A DNA stretch of 64,000 nucleotides from JBMOUD01 sp049319665 (GCF_049319665.1 NZ_JBMOUD010000016.1:39401-103400); one strand, 5' to 3'; counted from the first letter of the stretch, positions 27,638 to 36,578 are shown. Notes: a model not told the origin generated them from the letters alone. Translations and numbers: made by a program.

Positions 27638-28801
27638 TTACTTACCGCTCACTTTCGCCAGCGCTGCCGTTGCCAGTTCAGCAAGATAGCGTGACGTTGG
27701 GAACAGTGCGGCATCGTTAACGCGAAATGCCGGATGGTGCAGCGGGTAAGGTTCGCCGGTACCAATCATCATAAATGCACCGGGTAGCTGCTGTTGATAA
27801 AACGCGAAATCTTCACCAATTGGGCTGGCTTCTACCACGCGTGATTGCAGTCCGCTGGCGTCGGCTTGCTTGAGCGCAAATTCAGCCCACTCGGCGTCAT
27901 TAACCACTGAAGGTGGACCCGCTTGCCAGTTAAAATCGATCTGTGCGTCAAAGGCAGCAGCAATACCCTGAACAATTTGACGGAAGCGACGTTCAATCAA
28001 CTCACGGGTGCTTTGCGAAAACGAACGTACCGTACCTTCCAGCCATGCGCTATCTGGGATCACATTCCAGGTGCTGCCGCTGTGTACCTGAGTGATAGAC
28101 ACGACGGCGTTATCTCCAGACGGTGCATTGCGGCTAATCAGCGTTTGTACTGCACCAATAATCTGCCCGGCGATAATAATCGGATCGTTACCGTCATGTG
28201 GACGTGCGGCGTGAGTACCAACGGCATTGATTTTTATCTCAAAACGGTCGACGGCGGCGGTCAGCGGACCCGCTTTACTGCCGACAACGCCCAGCGGCAA
28301 TGTCGGATCATTATGGATACCGAAAATGCCTGCTGCGCCATCTAATGCACCGGTGGCAATCAGGTCTGGTGCACCTTGTCCGGTCTCTTCTGCGGCCTGG
28401 AACAAAATACGCACGCGCCCGGGTAAACTTGCTTCCTGCTGTTTGAGCAAGATAGCCGCGCCTAGCGCCGCCGAGGCATGGAAATCGTGACCGCAGGCGT
28501 GCATCACGCCGGGGTGTTCTGAGACATACTCAACGCCCGATTGTTCTTCAATCGGCAGGGCATCGATATCAGAGCGCAGGACGATCAGCGGACCATCGCT
28601 TGCGCCAACTTCTGCTACCAGACCGGTAGTCAGCGGTAAATCCAACACACGAATATCATATTTAGCCAGTTGTTCACGAATGCGCGCGGTAGTGGCGTGT
28701 TCTTGATTGGATAATTCAGGAAAACGGTGCAGTTCGTGGCGAAATGCCGTCAGATACTTGATCAGTGAATCGTGCTGGAGAATCGAATCTTGGGTGCTCA
28801 T
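27638..28801 (-). CDS. M20 metallo-amidohydrolase (YxeP/YtnL-like N-acyl deacylase)
   Basis: 387 residues of the M20D subfamily. HACGHDFH at 101-108 gives metal ligands Cys103 and His105, AAEETGQGA (about 135) supplies the metal and catalytic glutamates, and later His residues lie in HAARPHDG and LHHPAF. These enzymes hydrolyse N-acetyl or N-acyl amino acids such as N-acetylcysteine derivatives. Its start overlaps the GNAT stop by 4 bp. Pairing with an acetyltransferase and a flavin monooxygenase suggests removal of a protecting acetyl group after C-S cleavage. Confidence 0.88.
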   Translation of the reverse strand: MSTQDSILQHDSLIKYLTAFRHELHRFPELSNQEHATTARIREQLAKYDIRVLDLPLTTGLVAEVGASDGPLIVLRSDIDALPIEEQSGVEYVSEHPGVMHACGHDFHASAALGAAILLKQQEASLPGRVRILFQAAEETGQGAPDLIATGALDGAAGIFGIHNDPTLPLGVVGSKAGPLTAAVDRFEIKINAVGTHAARPHDGNDPIIIAGQIIGAVQTLISRNAPSGDNAVVSITQVHSGSTWNVIPDSAWLEGTVRSFSQSTRELIERRFRQIVQGIAAAFDAQIDFNWQAGPPSVVNDAEWAEFALKQADASGLQSRVVEASPIGEDFAFYQQQLPGAFMMIGTGEPYPLHHPAFRVNDAALFPTSRYLAELATAALAKVSGK

Positions 28802-29346
28802 GCTTTACTCCCGTTGTTGGTCGCATTCTGGCGTGCCAGCCAGACTTCATGCTGCTCGACGTTGAGCACTTTTTTCATATACAGGGTGATATGGCCTTTA
28901 CCGAGATCGGTGGTGTGCATCGGTTGAAAACCGCGTTTCAGATACATCTCTTTAAGCCACGGATGATCAATAGCCGTACCGAGCGATACTGCCGGGGCGC
29001 GCAACTGGCCAATTAAGATTTCTTGCTCAAGGCGTTCTTGCACCTGCTGTCCGTAGCGCTTACCGGGATAATCAGGATGAGCGCCGAACCAGCCGATATG
29101 CGGCAGACCAAAAGGCCCTGGCTGTGGCCCCCACGGATAACGCAAGGTGATAGACGACACCATATTGCCATCAGCATAGAGCGCATAAACGCCGTGTTGT
29201 AGCAGGTGGCGCGTTGCCTTTTCGCGGTCAGTGGTGGCCGCATCAAATTTGATACCGAGTGCTTTAATCGGTGCATAGGCTGCCAACATCAGGGTGACAT
29301 AGGCATCAACTTCATCAACGGTGACCTGGCGAAACTCAAGAGACAT
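28798..29346 (-). CDS. GNAT N-acetyltransferase (YxeL/SnaA-like)
   Basis: 182 residues from the ATG at 29346, which has a GGGGAG ribosome site; an upstream in-frame Met at 29409 would add 21 unlikely residues. A GNAT fold with HPDYPGKRYGQQVQERL (acetyl-CoA pyrophosphate loop, R/Q-x-x-G-x-G/A-like) in the middle, and KEMYLKRGFQPM near the end. First gene of the minus-strand operon with M20 and MmgE/PrpD. By analogy with YxeL it may acetylate the amino group of an S-substituted cysteine before oxidation. Confidence 0.8.
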   Translation of the reverse strand: MSLEFRQVTVDEVDAYVTLMLAAYAPIKALGIKFDAATTDREKATRHLLQHGVYALYADGNMVSSITLRYPWGPQPGPFGLPHIGWFGAHPDYPGKRYGQQVQERLEQEILIGQLRAPAVSLGTAIDHPWLKEMYLKRGFQPMHTTDLGKGHITLYMKKVLNVEQHEVWLARQNATNNGSKA

Positions 29347-29624
29347 TGTGCTCCCCTTAAAAGTACTGCTAACGCAGGTTCTGATAACCAACGTCATTTT
29401 TATAATCATTAGTGAGCAGATTATCAGTAAAGCTCACACCCCTTATATCTAAAAATTAACTATGCTAATGCGAATTTGTATAAATGAAATGGGGCGGATT
29501 TTATTGCTAAAATCTCTATACCTCGTAGTATGCGTATATCTTATATCGTTATAACAAAATCAACTTATCTAACTGTTTAATCTAGTATTTTTAGAATAAC
29601 AGCTTTTAATATCAGGGCAAAACC

Positions 29625-30698
29625 GTGCTAGCGATCAAATCACCCCAGTCTTACCATCATCAGGCAGGCATCCGTGCCCGGGTTGGCGAATATCTCAAAC
29701 CACTTGCCAGTCGTATTTGTATTCTGAGCTCTCCGGCTGCCTGGGCTGCGGTAAATCCGCAACTCACTCAAAGCCTTGAAGAGGCCGGTATCACCTGGCA
29801 GTTGGAATATTTAGCGGGGGAATGTACCGATGATGCGGTGTCAACTCTGCAACAAAAAGTGGCTGAGCAAGATGCGCAGTTGATCTTTGCCATCGGCGGC
29901 GGACGAGTGCTTGATACCGCCAAAGCGGCAGGCAACGCACTAGAATCTATTGCGGTGGTAAATTTCCCGACTCAGGCTGCAACCTGTGCGGCCTGGTCAC
30001 CGCTGAGCATTATCTATAATGCTGAGGGCGGCCATGTACGCAGCCAAGGGCTGGCAAAAATGCCGGTCTTGGTCTTGGTCGATAGCGAAGTGATCGCCAA
30101 AAGCGATGCGCGTTATTTGCAGGCCGGTATCGTTGATGCGCTGGCTAAATGGTACGAATTCCGCCCTTACCAACGCAATAACCCGGATGATTTGGCGCTG
30201 GATCTGAAAATGATGTCGGCTCAACGCGCGTTAGATACCTACCTGGAATATGGCGAACAAGCGGTGGAAGACAATCGCCAACAGCGCGTCACCCCCGCCT
30301 TGGTAAAAGTCATTGATGCCAATATTGCGTTTGCTGGGCTGGCTAATAGTGTGCGCGATATTTTACCAACGCCTGGTTTTGCTCATGCCATTCACAACCG
30401 CCTGACGCATCAAGCGGAATTGCATCACTGGTTACATGGTGAAAAGGTCGGTTTTAGCCTGTTAGTACAATCGATCATCGAAAACCACGGCGGTGAACCC
30501 GATGCGCAATTACTGCAACTGCTGCGCGTTTATGCCTCGCCGCTGAAACTCTCAGCGCTGGATGGCGACCGCGAAGCGGCGATTCTGGCCATTGCCCGTG
30601 AAATCAAATTCCCAGCTAATGCGGCCGAGCGGTTACCGTTCGCGATTAATGCCGAGAAGCTGGCACAGGCGCTGTTTGCGACCGAAGGTTCATTCTGA
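29625..30698 (+). CDS. Iron-containing dehydrogenase, HcxA/YbdH-like (2-hydroxycarboxylate)
   Basis: 357 residues of the glycerol-dehydrogenase-like family. GGGRVLDTAKA (about 89-99) binds NAD(P), TQAATCAAWSPLS (about 115) is near identical to E. coli HcxA, and AGIVDALAKW, AHAIHN and HHWLHGEK give the metal Asp and His ligands. HcxA reduces 2-oxoacids such as 2-oxoglutarate. It starts at GTG after AGGGCAAAACC, divergent from the GNAT operon and 62 bp before the flavin monooxygenase. It might reduce an oxaloacetate-like product of thioether cleavage; this is inference. Confidence 0.8.
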   Translation: MLAIKSPQSYHHQAGIRARVGEYLKPLASRICILSSPAAWAAVNPQLTQSLEEAGITWQLEYLAGECTDDAVSTLQQKVAEQDAQLIFAIGGGRVLDTAKAAGNALESIAVVNFPTQAATCAAWSPLSIIYNAEGGHVRSQGLAKMPVLVLVDSEVIAKSDARYLQAGIVDALAKWYEFRPYQRNNPDDLALDLKMMSAQRALDTYLEYGEQAVEDNRQQRVTPALVKVIDANIAFAGLANSVRDILPTPGFAHAIHNRLTHQAELHHWLHGEKVGFSLLVQSIIENHGGEPDAQLLQLLRVYASPLKLSALDGDREAAILAIAREIKFPANAAERLPFAINAEKLAQALFATEGSF

Positions 30699-30760
30699 CG
30701 CGGCGCTGATGTTGCCACGCGTCACCTCATTTTTTACCAAGATTATTATCAGGATTATTT

Positions 30761-32062
30761 ATGGCTAGTTCATCATCACAACGACGTCTTCGCCTCGGTC
30801 TGTTTGTTCAGCCGGTAGGTCATCATGTTAGCGGCTGGCGCTTAACCGAACAGCTCGGCTCACCGACCGACATCGACTGGCTGATCACTATCGCCAAAAA
30901 GGCTGAAGCCGGTACCTTTGATATGTTTTTCATCGGTGATGCGCTGGCGACCAGCATGTATCGTCTGCCATCTACGATGGCGCGTCTCGAACCCCTGACT
31001 TTATTATCCGCGCTGGCAGTTAACACTCGCCGTATCGGCCTGGCGGCAACGGCATCGACCACCTTTAGTGACCCGTTCACAATGGCACGCAGTTTCTCAT
31101 CACTGGATCACATTAGCCGTGGTCGCGCTGCGTGGAACGTGGTGACCTCGTTCTCAGCTGACGTGGCGCGTAACTTCAGCCGTGATGATATGCCAAACCA
31201 TGCTGAACGTTATGGTCGCGCCCGTGAGTTCCTCGATGTGGCGTTCAAACTATGGGAAGGCTGGGAAGAAGGCGCTGTAGCTCCTGATAAAGCCAGCGGC
31301 CGTTATTTTGTTGACGATAAAATCAACCCGATTAACCACCAGGGTGAACACTTCCAGGTGCAAGGCCCGCTGAACATCACCCGTTCACCGCAAGGCCGCC
31401 CGGTTATCATCGAAGCCGGTTCTTCCGCTGATGGTCAGAAACTGGCCGCGGAAACCGCAGAAGTAGTATTCACCGCGGCGGCAAGTTTGGAAGAAGCCCA
31501 GACCTTCTATCGTTCACAAAAAGATCAGGTGATTGCCGCTGGCCGCAACCCGGATCACGTGGTGATTATGCCGGGTGTGATGCCGATCGTCGGCCATACT
31601 CGTGAAGAAGCTAAAGCCTTGTGGAAAGCACTTAACGAACACGTCGATATCGATAACGGCCTGCGCCAGCTGTCGTTGCGTTTCGGGTTGGATTTGACAC
31701 AATATCCGCTCGATGGCCCGGTCCCCGAAGTGCCATTGGGTGAAGGCAACCAAAGCCGCGTCAAACTGCTAACCGATATGGCAAAACGCGACAACCTGAC
31801 CTTAAGAGAACTGGCGGCAGTTGCTGCCGGTTCGCGCGGGCACCGGGTGATTGTTGGTACCGCCGAAGACATCGCCGATGACTTCCAGCAATGGTTAGAG
31901 CAGGGCGGCGCCGATGGTTTCAACATCATGCCAGCGATTATGCCAGAGCAACTTGACCTGTTTATCGAACTGGTTATCCCTGAGTTGCGCCGTCGTGGTT
32001 TGTTCCATGAAGATTACGAGTTTGCCACGTTGCGGGAGAATTTGGGTTTACCAAGGGTTTAA
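30761..32062 (+). CDS. FMN-dependent monooxygenase, NtaA/SnaA/DszA family (YxeK/YtnJ-like)
   Basis: 433 residues of the bacterial-luciferase fold. RLRLGLFVQPVGHHVSGWR opens the barrel. SLDHISRGRAAWNVVTS (about 112-128) is the strongly conserved NtaA-family segment, and TLRENLGL is the typical C-terminus. It uses reduced FMN from a separate reductase and O2 to cleave C-S or C-N bonds. Last gene after the HcxA-like dehydrogenase. YxeK in B. subtilis oxidises N-acetyl S-(2-succino)cysteine, the closest contextual parallel. Repeat B begins right at its stop codon. Confidence 0.87.
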   Translation: MASSSSQRRLRLGLFVQPVGHHVSGWRLTEQLGSPTDIDWLITIAKKAEAGTFDMFFIGDALATSMYRLPSTMARLEPLTLLSALAVNTRRIGLAATASTTFSDPFTMARSFSSLDHISRGRAAWNVVTSFSADVARNFSRDDMPNHAERYGRAREFLDVAFKLWEGWEEGAVAPDKASGRYFVDDKINPINHQGEHFQVQGPLNITRSPQGRPVIIEAGSSADGQKLAAETAEVVFTAAASLEEAQTFYRSQKDQVIAAGRNPDHVVIMPGVMPIVGHTREEAKALWKALNEHVDIDNGLRQLSLRFGLDLTQYPLDGPVPEVPLGEGNQSRVKLLTDMAKRDNLTLRELAAVAAGSRGHRVIVGTAEDIADDFQQWLEQGGADGFNIMPAIMPEQLDLFIELVIPELRRRGLFHEDYEFATLRENLGLPRV

Positions 32063-32163
32063 ATCTGGACCGAGATTTGGGCGGTTTCTTTAAGCCAGAA
32101 TGGCTAGGAATAAAGCCAGACCGGGCTTGATGCGGTTTTGGAAAACCGGGAACGGTGAATTTT

Positions 32164-32255
32164 TCGGTTTTCTGAAGTGTAGAGATTATCTCAGCTTCGC
32201 AGCCGAAACCGACCGAAGGGTTCAAAGGCGGAACCCTTCGGCATCCCGCGCCTTT
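32164..32255 (+). repeat. Structured repeat unit 4
   Basis: P1: TCGGTTT (32164-32170) with AAACCGA (32206-32212). P2: CCGAAGGGTTC (32213-32223) with its complement (32231-32241). The 7-base loop AAAGGCG is complementary to CGCCTTT at 32249-32255. Confidence 0.7.
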
Positions 32256-32649
32256 TTATCGTGTGATATCTCATTCCAATTAGGCTATGTTTCAGATGTT
32301 ATGGCGACAGGCGCAAATTTCATGGCTCCGCCATGCCTTCCTTCGGGTTCGAGCCAGCTCAATAAACCCTTCGCCGTCTCTCCACCGCTCGTCAGTGAAA
32401 TTTTGAGTGCGCCACCAGGCTTTTTAATTCAAAAACTAAACTGCCTTTGCCTTTCTGTTTATGCTGTTGTCGTTGCCGTTGATTTAAAAGCCGCTAAGCG
32501 CACTCAAAATTTCACCGGTAAGTGGTGAGAGACAATAGTTTTACCATTGGCTCGAATCCCGTAGCCGGGTATCCCGTAGGGATGAAATTTGCGCTATAAC
32601 GGAAGTTGCTGAAACATGGCCTCCGCTGGATTGGATGTTAAAGTTTGAA

Positions 32650-32737
32650 AAGGCGGGGGATTTTCAAGGGTGGCGCCACCCACCCTTGAAGCGGTTCAGG
32701 CTGCAATGCTGCATTGGAAATCGTATTTGAAGAACCG
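32650..32737 (-). repeat. Structured repeat unit 5
   Basis: Minus orientation. P1: 32692-32697 with 32732-32737 (CGGTTC/GAACCG). P2: TTCAAGGGTGG (32663-32673) with CCACCCTTGAA (32680-32690), perfect. Loop GTGGCG (minus strand) can pair through GGCG with CGCC near 32650-32655. Confidence 0.68.
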
Positions 32738-32969
32738 AAATTTTCACTATTCTAACGCTTTTAAATCCCAACGCTGATTCCAGCGTTAATCCTCAACGTT
32801 GATTTGAACGTTACCCGTCGCACTCAAAATTTCACCGGTAAGTGGTGAGAGACAATAGTTTTACCATTGGCTCGAATCCCGTAGCCGGGTATCCCGTAGG
32901 GATGAAATTTGCGCTATCACAGAAGCTGCTGAAACATAGCCTCCACTGGACTCGATGTTAATGCTTGAA

Positions 32970-33057
32970 AAGGCGCAGGATTGCGAAGGAACGCGCCTTC
33001 GTTCCTTTGCTCGGCTTCGGCTGCAAAGCCGTATTGAGCACTGCTGTTGATAAGCCG
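32970..33057 (-). repeat. Structured repeat unit 6
   Basis: Minus orientation. P1: CGGCTT (33012-33017) with AAGCCG (33052-33057). P2: GCGAAGGAACG (32983-32993) with CGTTCCTTTGC (33000-33010), one mismatch or wobble. Loop AAGGCG (minus) matches CGCCTT (minus, 32970-32975). Confidence 0.7.
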
Positions 33058-33164
33058 AAACATTCACTATTCTGCTATTTTTTTAAAATCTTGCCGTTGA
33101 TTTGAACGCTACCATGGAAGCCGCTGAAACATGACCTCCACTGGACCGGATGTTAATGTATTGA

Positions 33165-33255
33165 AAGGGCTGGAGATCCCTAAGAGGAAAGCCCATTTTC
33201 CTCTTAGGTCGGTTCGGTCGACGGCGTGGCATTGAACACCGCATTTGAAGAACTG
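33165..33255 (-). repeat. Structured repeat unit 7
   Basis: Minus orientation. P1: CGGTTC (33210-33215) with GAACTG (33250-33255), one G-T. P2: CTAAGAGGAAA (33180-33190) with TTTCCTCTTAG (33197-33207), perfect. The loop is ATGGGC and the downstream strand GCCCTT: both partners differ from the other units, yet stay complementary. Confidence 0.7.
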
Positions 33256-33491
33256 AAAAATGCACAGTTCCCGGTTTTCCAAAACCGCATCAAGCCCGGT
33301 CTGGCTTGTTAAACTGAAACATCATCCGTTTCCGGTTTTCCAAAGCCGCCCAAATCCCGTCCCGGATTTAAAATCATGATTCATCTACTTGAAAGATTAA
33401 TCCCATCTCTACAATGAATTTTACAGATTAAATCTATTTTGTAAGTCTTAGGGTGACGTCATCATTTGTATTCAAAAATATAGAGATAATT

Positions 33492-34532
33492 ATGACTTAT
33501 ACTCCGTCACCTACGCGTTATACCAACGGCATGCAGTACCGGAAAACCGGGAACAGTGGGCTGGTTTTACCTCTTATCTCCCTTGGCCTGTGGCAAAATT
33601 TTGGCGGTGTGGACAATTTTGAAAATGGTCGTGCCGTGCTGCGTCATGCTTTCGACAATGGTATTACTCATTTCGATTTGGCCAACAACTACGGACCACC
33701 GGCAGGCTCTGCTGAAGAAAACTTTGGCCGCTGGATGGCGAAGGATTTTGCGCCTTATCGCAATGAGCTGATCATTTCGTCTAAGGCCGGCTGGAATATG
33801 TGGCCAGGTCCTTACGGCGGCCCGACGGGTACTAAGAAGCATCTGATCGCCAGCTGCAATGACAGTTTGCGCAAGATGGGGCTCGATTATCTGGATATCT
33901 TCTACAGCCACCGCGTTGATCCAGATACGCCGCTGGAAGAAACCATTGGCGCGCTGGTGCAAATTCATAAGCAGGGCAAAGCCTTGTATGTCGGCATCTC
34001 TTCTTATTCGCCAGAGTTAACCCGTCAGGCGGCGAAAATTTTAGCCGATGAGAAGGTGCCACTCTTCATTCATCAGCCGAATTACTCGATGTTTAACCGT
34101 TGGATCGAAAACGGCTTGTTGGATCTGTTGGGTGAACTGGGTACCGGCTGTATTGGTTTCTCACCGTTGGCGCAGGGGATGCTGACCTCCAAATACCTCA
34201 ACGGTATTCCAGAAGGCGCACGGGCGAATAATGAGAAATCCTCGGCAGCGATGTCGGCGATGCTCAATGAAGAAAATTTGCATAAAATTCGCTCATTGAA
34301 TGCTATTGCAGAGCGTCGTGGTCAGACATTGGCGCAGATGGCGATTGCCTGGGTTCTGCGTGACAAACGTGTTACCTCCGCACTGATTGGAGCAAGAACC
34401 GTCGATCAATTAGATGATTCGTTGCAGGCGCTGAATAAGCTCGAATTCTCGGCCGAGGAGCTGGCGGAAATCGATCTTTATGCCACCGAAGGCAACGTCG
34501 ATCTGTGGAAATCTTCCTCGATCATTAAGTAA
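33492..34532 (+). CDS. yghZ: Aldo/keto reductase, YghZ type
   Basis: 346 residues from ATG 33492, the same length as E. coli YghZ; a GTG at 33453 would add 13 residues without better support. (beta/alpha)8 aldo-keto reductase: FDLANNYGPPAGSAEENFG (about 60-78) carries catalytic Asp and Tyr, SKAGW the Lys, and FYSHRVD the His. GKALYVGISSYS is followed by NADP-binding SALIGA near the end. YghZ reduces L-glyceraldehyde 3-phosphate and methylglyoxal. It stands alone between repeat B and a terminator. Confidence 0.88.
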   Translation: MTYTPSPTRYTNGMQYRKTGNSGLVLPLISLGLWQNFGGVDNFENGRAVLRHAFDNGITHFDLANNYGPPAGSAEENFGRWMAKDFAPYRNELIISSKAGWNMWPGPYGGPTGTKKHLIASCNDSLRKMGLDYLDIFYSHRVDPDTPLEETIGALVQIHKQGKALYVGISSYSPELTRQAAKILADEKVPLFIHQPNYSMFNRWIENGLLDLLGELGTGCIGFSPLAQGMLTSKYLNGIPEGARANNEKSSAAMSAMLNEENLHKIRSLNAIAERRGQTLAQMAIAWVLRDKRVTSALIGARTVDQLDDSLQALNKLEFSAEELAEIDLYATEGNVDLWKSSSIIK

Positions 34533-34558
34533 AAAATTTTAAGCGGTTATAAATCATG

Positions 34559-34593
34559 GAACGCTCCTGCTGCAATGGCAGGGGCGTTTTTTG
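34559..34593 (+). terminator. Rho-independent terminator after the aldo/keto reductase
   Basis: ACGCTCCTGC and GCAGGGGCGT form a stem (one G-T pair) with a short loop, followed by TTTTTT and GTTTTTG. Confidence 0.85.
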
Positions 34594-34673
34594 TTTTTGC
34601 CTCCCAACGATGACCTCCTTGAGCAACTATTCTTTCTGGCATGGCCAGATAAAACACTTTCCTGCAAATTAAC

Positions 34674-34700
34674 TTGCGACATATTGCGACTTTATGCGAT
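34674..34700 (+). promoter_or_regulatory. Three 10-bp-phased TGCGA repeats upstream of the DeoR gene
   Basis: TTGCGAC (34674-34680), TTGCGAC (34684-34690) and ATGCGAT (34694-34700) recur at exactly one helical turn, ending 33 bp before the regulator start. This is a plausible operator for autoregulation by the adjacent DeoR-family protein. Confidence 0.5.
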
Positions 34701-34733
34701 ATTTTGCTGGTTCGTATTGTGGGGAGCTAAGAG

Positions 34734-35483
34734 ATGCACAAAATTGCCCGGCAGCGCTACCTGCTGGATTTACTGAGTGAGCAGGGGCAGGCCAGTGTGA
34801 CGGAACTGGCGGAACGGATGCAGGTTTCTGCTGATACCGTGCGCCGTGATCTGACGGATTTAGAGCGGCAGGGGTTGGCGCAGAAAAACCACGGTGGTGC
34901 GATTGCACTAAACTTACCGGAGATGCCGCGTCAGGTGCGTGACACGCTGCTGGTGCAGACTAAACAGCGTCTTGGTCGTGCGGTGGCGGCGCAAGTCCCT
35001 GCTGGCAGCACGTTGATGTTAGATGCGGGGAGCACTGTGCTTGAGGTCGTGCGGGCATTGAGCGTACCGGCCACGGTTATTACCGCATCTCTCGATATCG
35101 CCCAGTGCTTAAGCGACCGCCCGAATATTCAGTTGATTCTATTAGGCGGCAGTTGGGATGCGCGTCAGCGCTTATTTGCCGGTAGTGCAACTTTAACGCT
35201 GTTGCAGCGTTATCGTGCGGATATTGCCATCTTCGGTGCCTGCGCTTTACATGCTGAACTTGGCGTTAGCGCCAGTGAAGAAGCGGATGCACAAGTGAAG
35301 CGCGCCATGTTAGCGGCCAGCAGTCAGCATTGGCTGGTGGCTGACCATTTGAAACTCGATCGCTGCGAGCCGCATCATGTGGCTGAGTTGGCGCAACTAC
35401 AGCGCCTGTTTATCGACCGTCCTTGGGATGCGCTGGATGAACAGTGCCCGGTTAATGTTTGCATCGTTGAAGACGACGCATAA
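34734..35483 (+). CDS. DeoR-family transcriptional regulator
   Basis: 249 residues. An N-terminal winged helix-turn-helix (QASVTELAERMQVSADTVRRD, about 19-39) is followed by GGAIALN, the family linker motif. The C-terminal DeoRC sensor domain resembles sugar-phosphate isomerases (MLDAGST, IFGACAL). It would respond to a phosphorylated sugar. A Gfo/Idh/MocA dehydrogenase gene begins 11 bp downstream, so the pair is an operon, probably autoregulated through the TGCGA repeats. Confidence 0.88.
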   Translation: MHKIARQRYLLDLLSEQGQASVTELAERMQVSADTVRRDLTDLERQGLAQKNHGGAIALNLPEMPRQVRDTLLVQTKQRLGRAVAAQVPAGSTLMLDAGSTVLEVVRALSVPATVITASLDIAQCLSDRPNIQLILLGGSWDARQRLFAGSATLTLLQRYRADIAIFGACALHAELGVSASEEADAQVKRAMLAASSQHWLVADHLKLDRCEPHHVAELAQLQRLFIDRPWDALDEQCPVNVCIVEDDA

Positions 35484-35494
35484 AGGAGAACATC

Positions 35495-36565
35495 ATGACT
35501 GAACAACATATCGCGCCATTGAATGTTGCGCTGATTGGCTATGGTTTTGTGGGTAAAACTTTCCATGCACCGTTAATTAATGCCACGCCGGGGTTGAAGC
35601 TGCATATTGTCTCTTCTCGTGATGCTGACAAAGTGCATGCCGATTTACCGCAGGTGCTGGTGATTGCCGATCCGCTGGAGGCCATTACCCATCCTGATGT
35701 GGATATTGTGGTGATTGCTTCACCAAACGCTACGCATTTCCCGTTGGCGAAAGCGGCGATCGAAGCTGGAAAAAGTGTTGTGGTGGACAAGCCATTCACC
35801 TTAGATCTGCAAGAAGCACGTGAGCTTATTGCCTTAGCGGATAAGCACCAGCGTTTTCTGTCGGTCTTCCAAAACCGCCGCTGGGACAGTGATTTCCTTG
35901 GGGTTAAACAGGTGATTGAGCAGGGACTGATCGGCAATGTGGTGCATTTTGAATCGCATATCGACCGTTTCCGCCCAGAAGTGCGCGTGCGCTGGCGTGA
36001 ACAGAATCTCCCTGGCAGCGGCCTGTGGTTTGATCTCGGCCCACATCTGATTGACCAAGCGCTGCAACTGTTTGGTTTACCGCAAAGTGTACAGGGCAAT
36101 ATCGCCACGTTGCGCCCTAATGCACAAATCAACGACTGGGCGCACGTTGTCCTGAACTATCCGTCGCATCGCGTTATTTTGCATTGCAGCATGTTGGCCG
36201 CCGGTGGCGTTTCCCGTTTTACGGTACACGGCGATAAAGGCAGCGTGGTGAAACAACTGGCCGATGGTCAGGAAAGCCAACTGTTAGCCGGAGTCGTACC
36301 GGGTAGCGAAAGCTGGGGACAAGATAACGATGCGTTATCGCTGTTTGCCGGCACCGATCCTGTTCGCCAGTTGCCAACGCCAAAAGGCGATCAACGCCAA
36401 TATTACATGCAAGTACGTGATGCAATCCGCGGCGATGGTAGTAACCCGGTGACAGCGGCACAAGCATTGGCCGTAATGGCGGTGTTAGAAGCAGCGACCG
36501 ATTCTTCAGCGACTGGCAAGGCATTGCCTTTGCCGCTTAGTGAGCAGGAAATCGCCAACTGGTAA
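35495..36565 (+). CDS. Gfo/Idh/MocA oxidoreductase, YdgJ-like
   Basis: 356 residues. N-terminal Rossmann fold GYGFVGKTFHAP (about 16-27) and the family motif VVDKPF (about 92-97), equivalent to EKP. The C-terminal beta-sheet domain has the catalytic D-GPHLIDQAL segment (about 178-188). It is an NAD(P)-dependent dehydrogenase acting on sugars, inositols or their derivatives. It is co-transcribed with a DeoR-type regulator. Substrate unknown. Confidence 0.87.
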   Translation: MTEQHIAPLNVALIGYGFVGKTFHAPLINATPGLKLHIVSSRDADKVHADLPQVLVIADPLEAITHPDVDIVVIASPNATHFPLAKAAIEAGKSVVVDKPFTLDLQEARELIALADKHQRFLSVFQNRRWDSDFLGVKQVIEQGLIGNVVHFESHIDRFRPEVRVRWREQNLPGSGLWFDLGPHLIDQALQLFGLPQSVQGNIATLRPNAQINDWAHVVLNYPSHRVILHCSMLAAGGVSRFTVHGDKGSVVKQLADGQESQLLAGVVPGSESWGQDNDALSLFAGTDPVRQLPTPKGDQRQYYMQVRDAIRGDGSNPVTAAQALAVMAVLEAATDSSATGKALPLPLSEQEIANW

Positions 36566-36578
36566 GTTGTTTTTCTGC

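Larger units (their letters stand above)
32060..33372. repeat. Composite foldback repeat B
   Basis: About 1.3 kb of non-coding DNA bounded by inverted copies (left 32060-32180, right about 33260-33372) sharing CCAGACCGGGCTTGATGCGG and GGTTTTGGAAAACCGG. It contains GCGC-ended units at 32311-32412 (minus), 32498-32594 (plus) and 32819-32914 (plus), and structured units at 32164-32255, 32650-32737, 32970-33057 and 33165-33255. The two plus GCGC units are identical over their length, 320 bp apart. Open frames across it are short and unsupported. Confidence 0.75.

Noticed and set aside
32100..33265. Open frames inside repeat B (for example 32100-32528 plus and 33083-33265 minus)
   Set aside because: They run across repeat units that occur in both orientations, lack ribosome sites and show no protein-like pattern.
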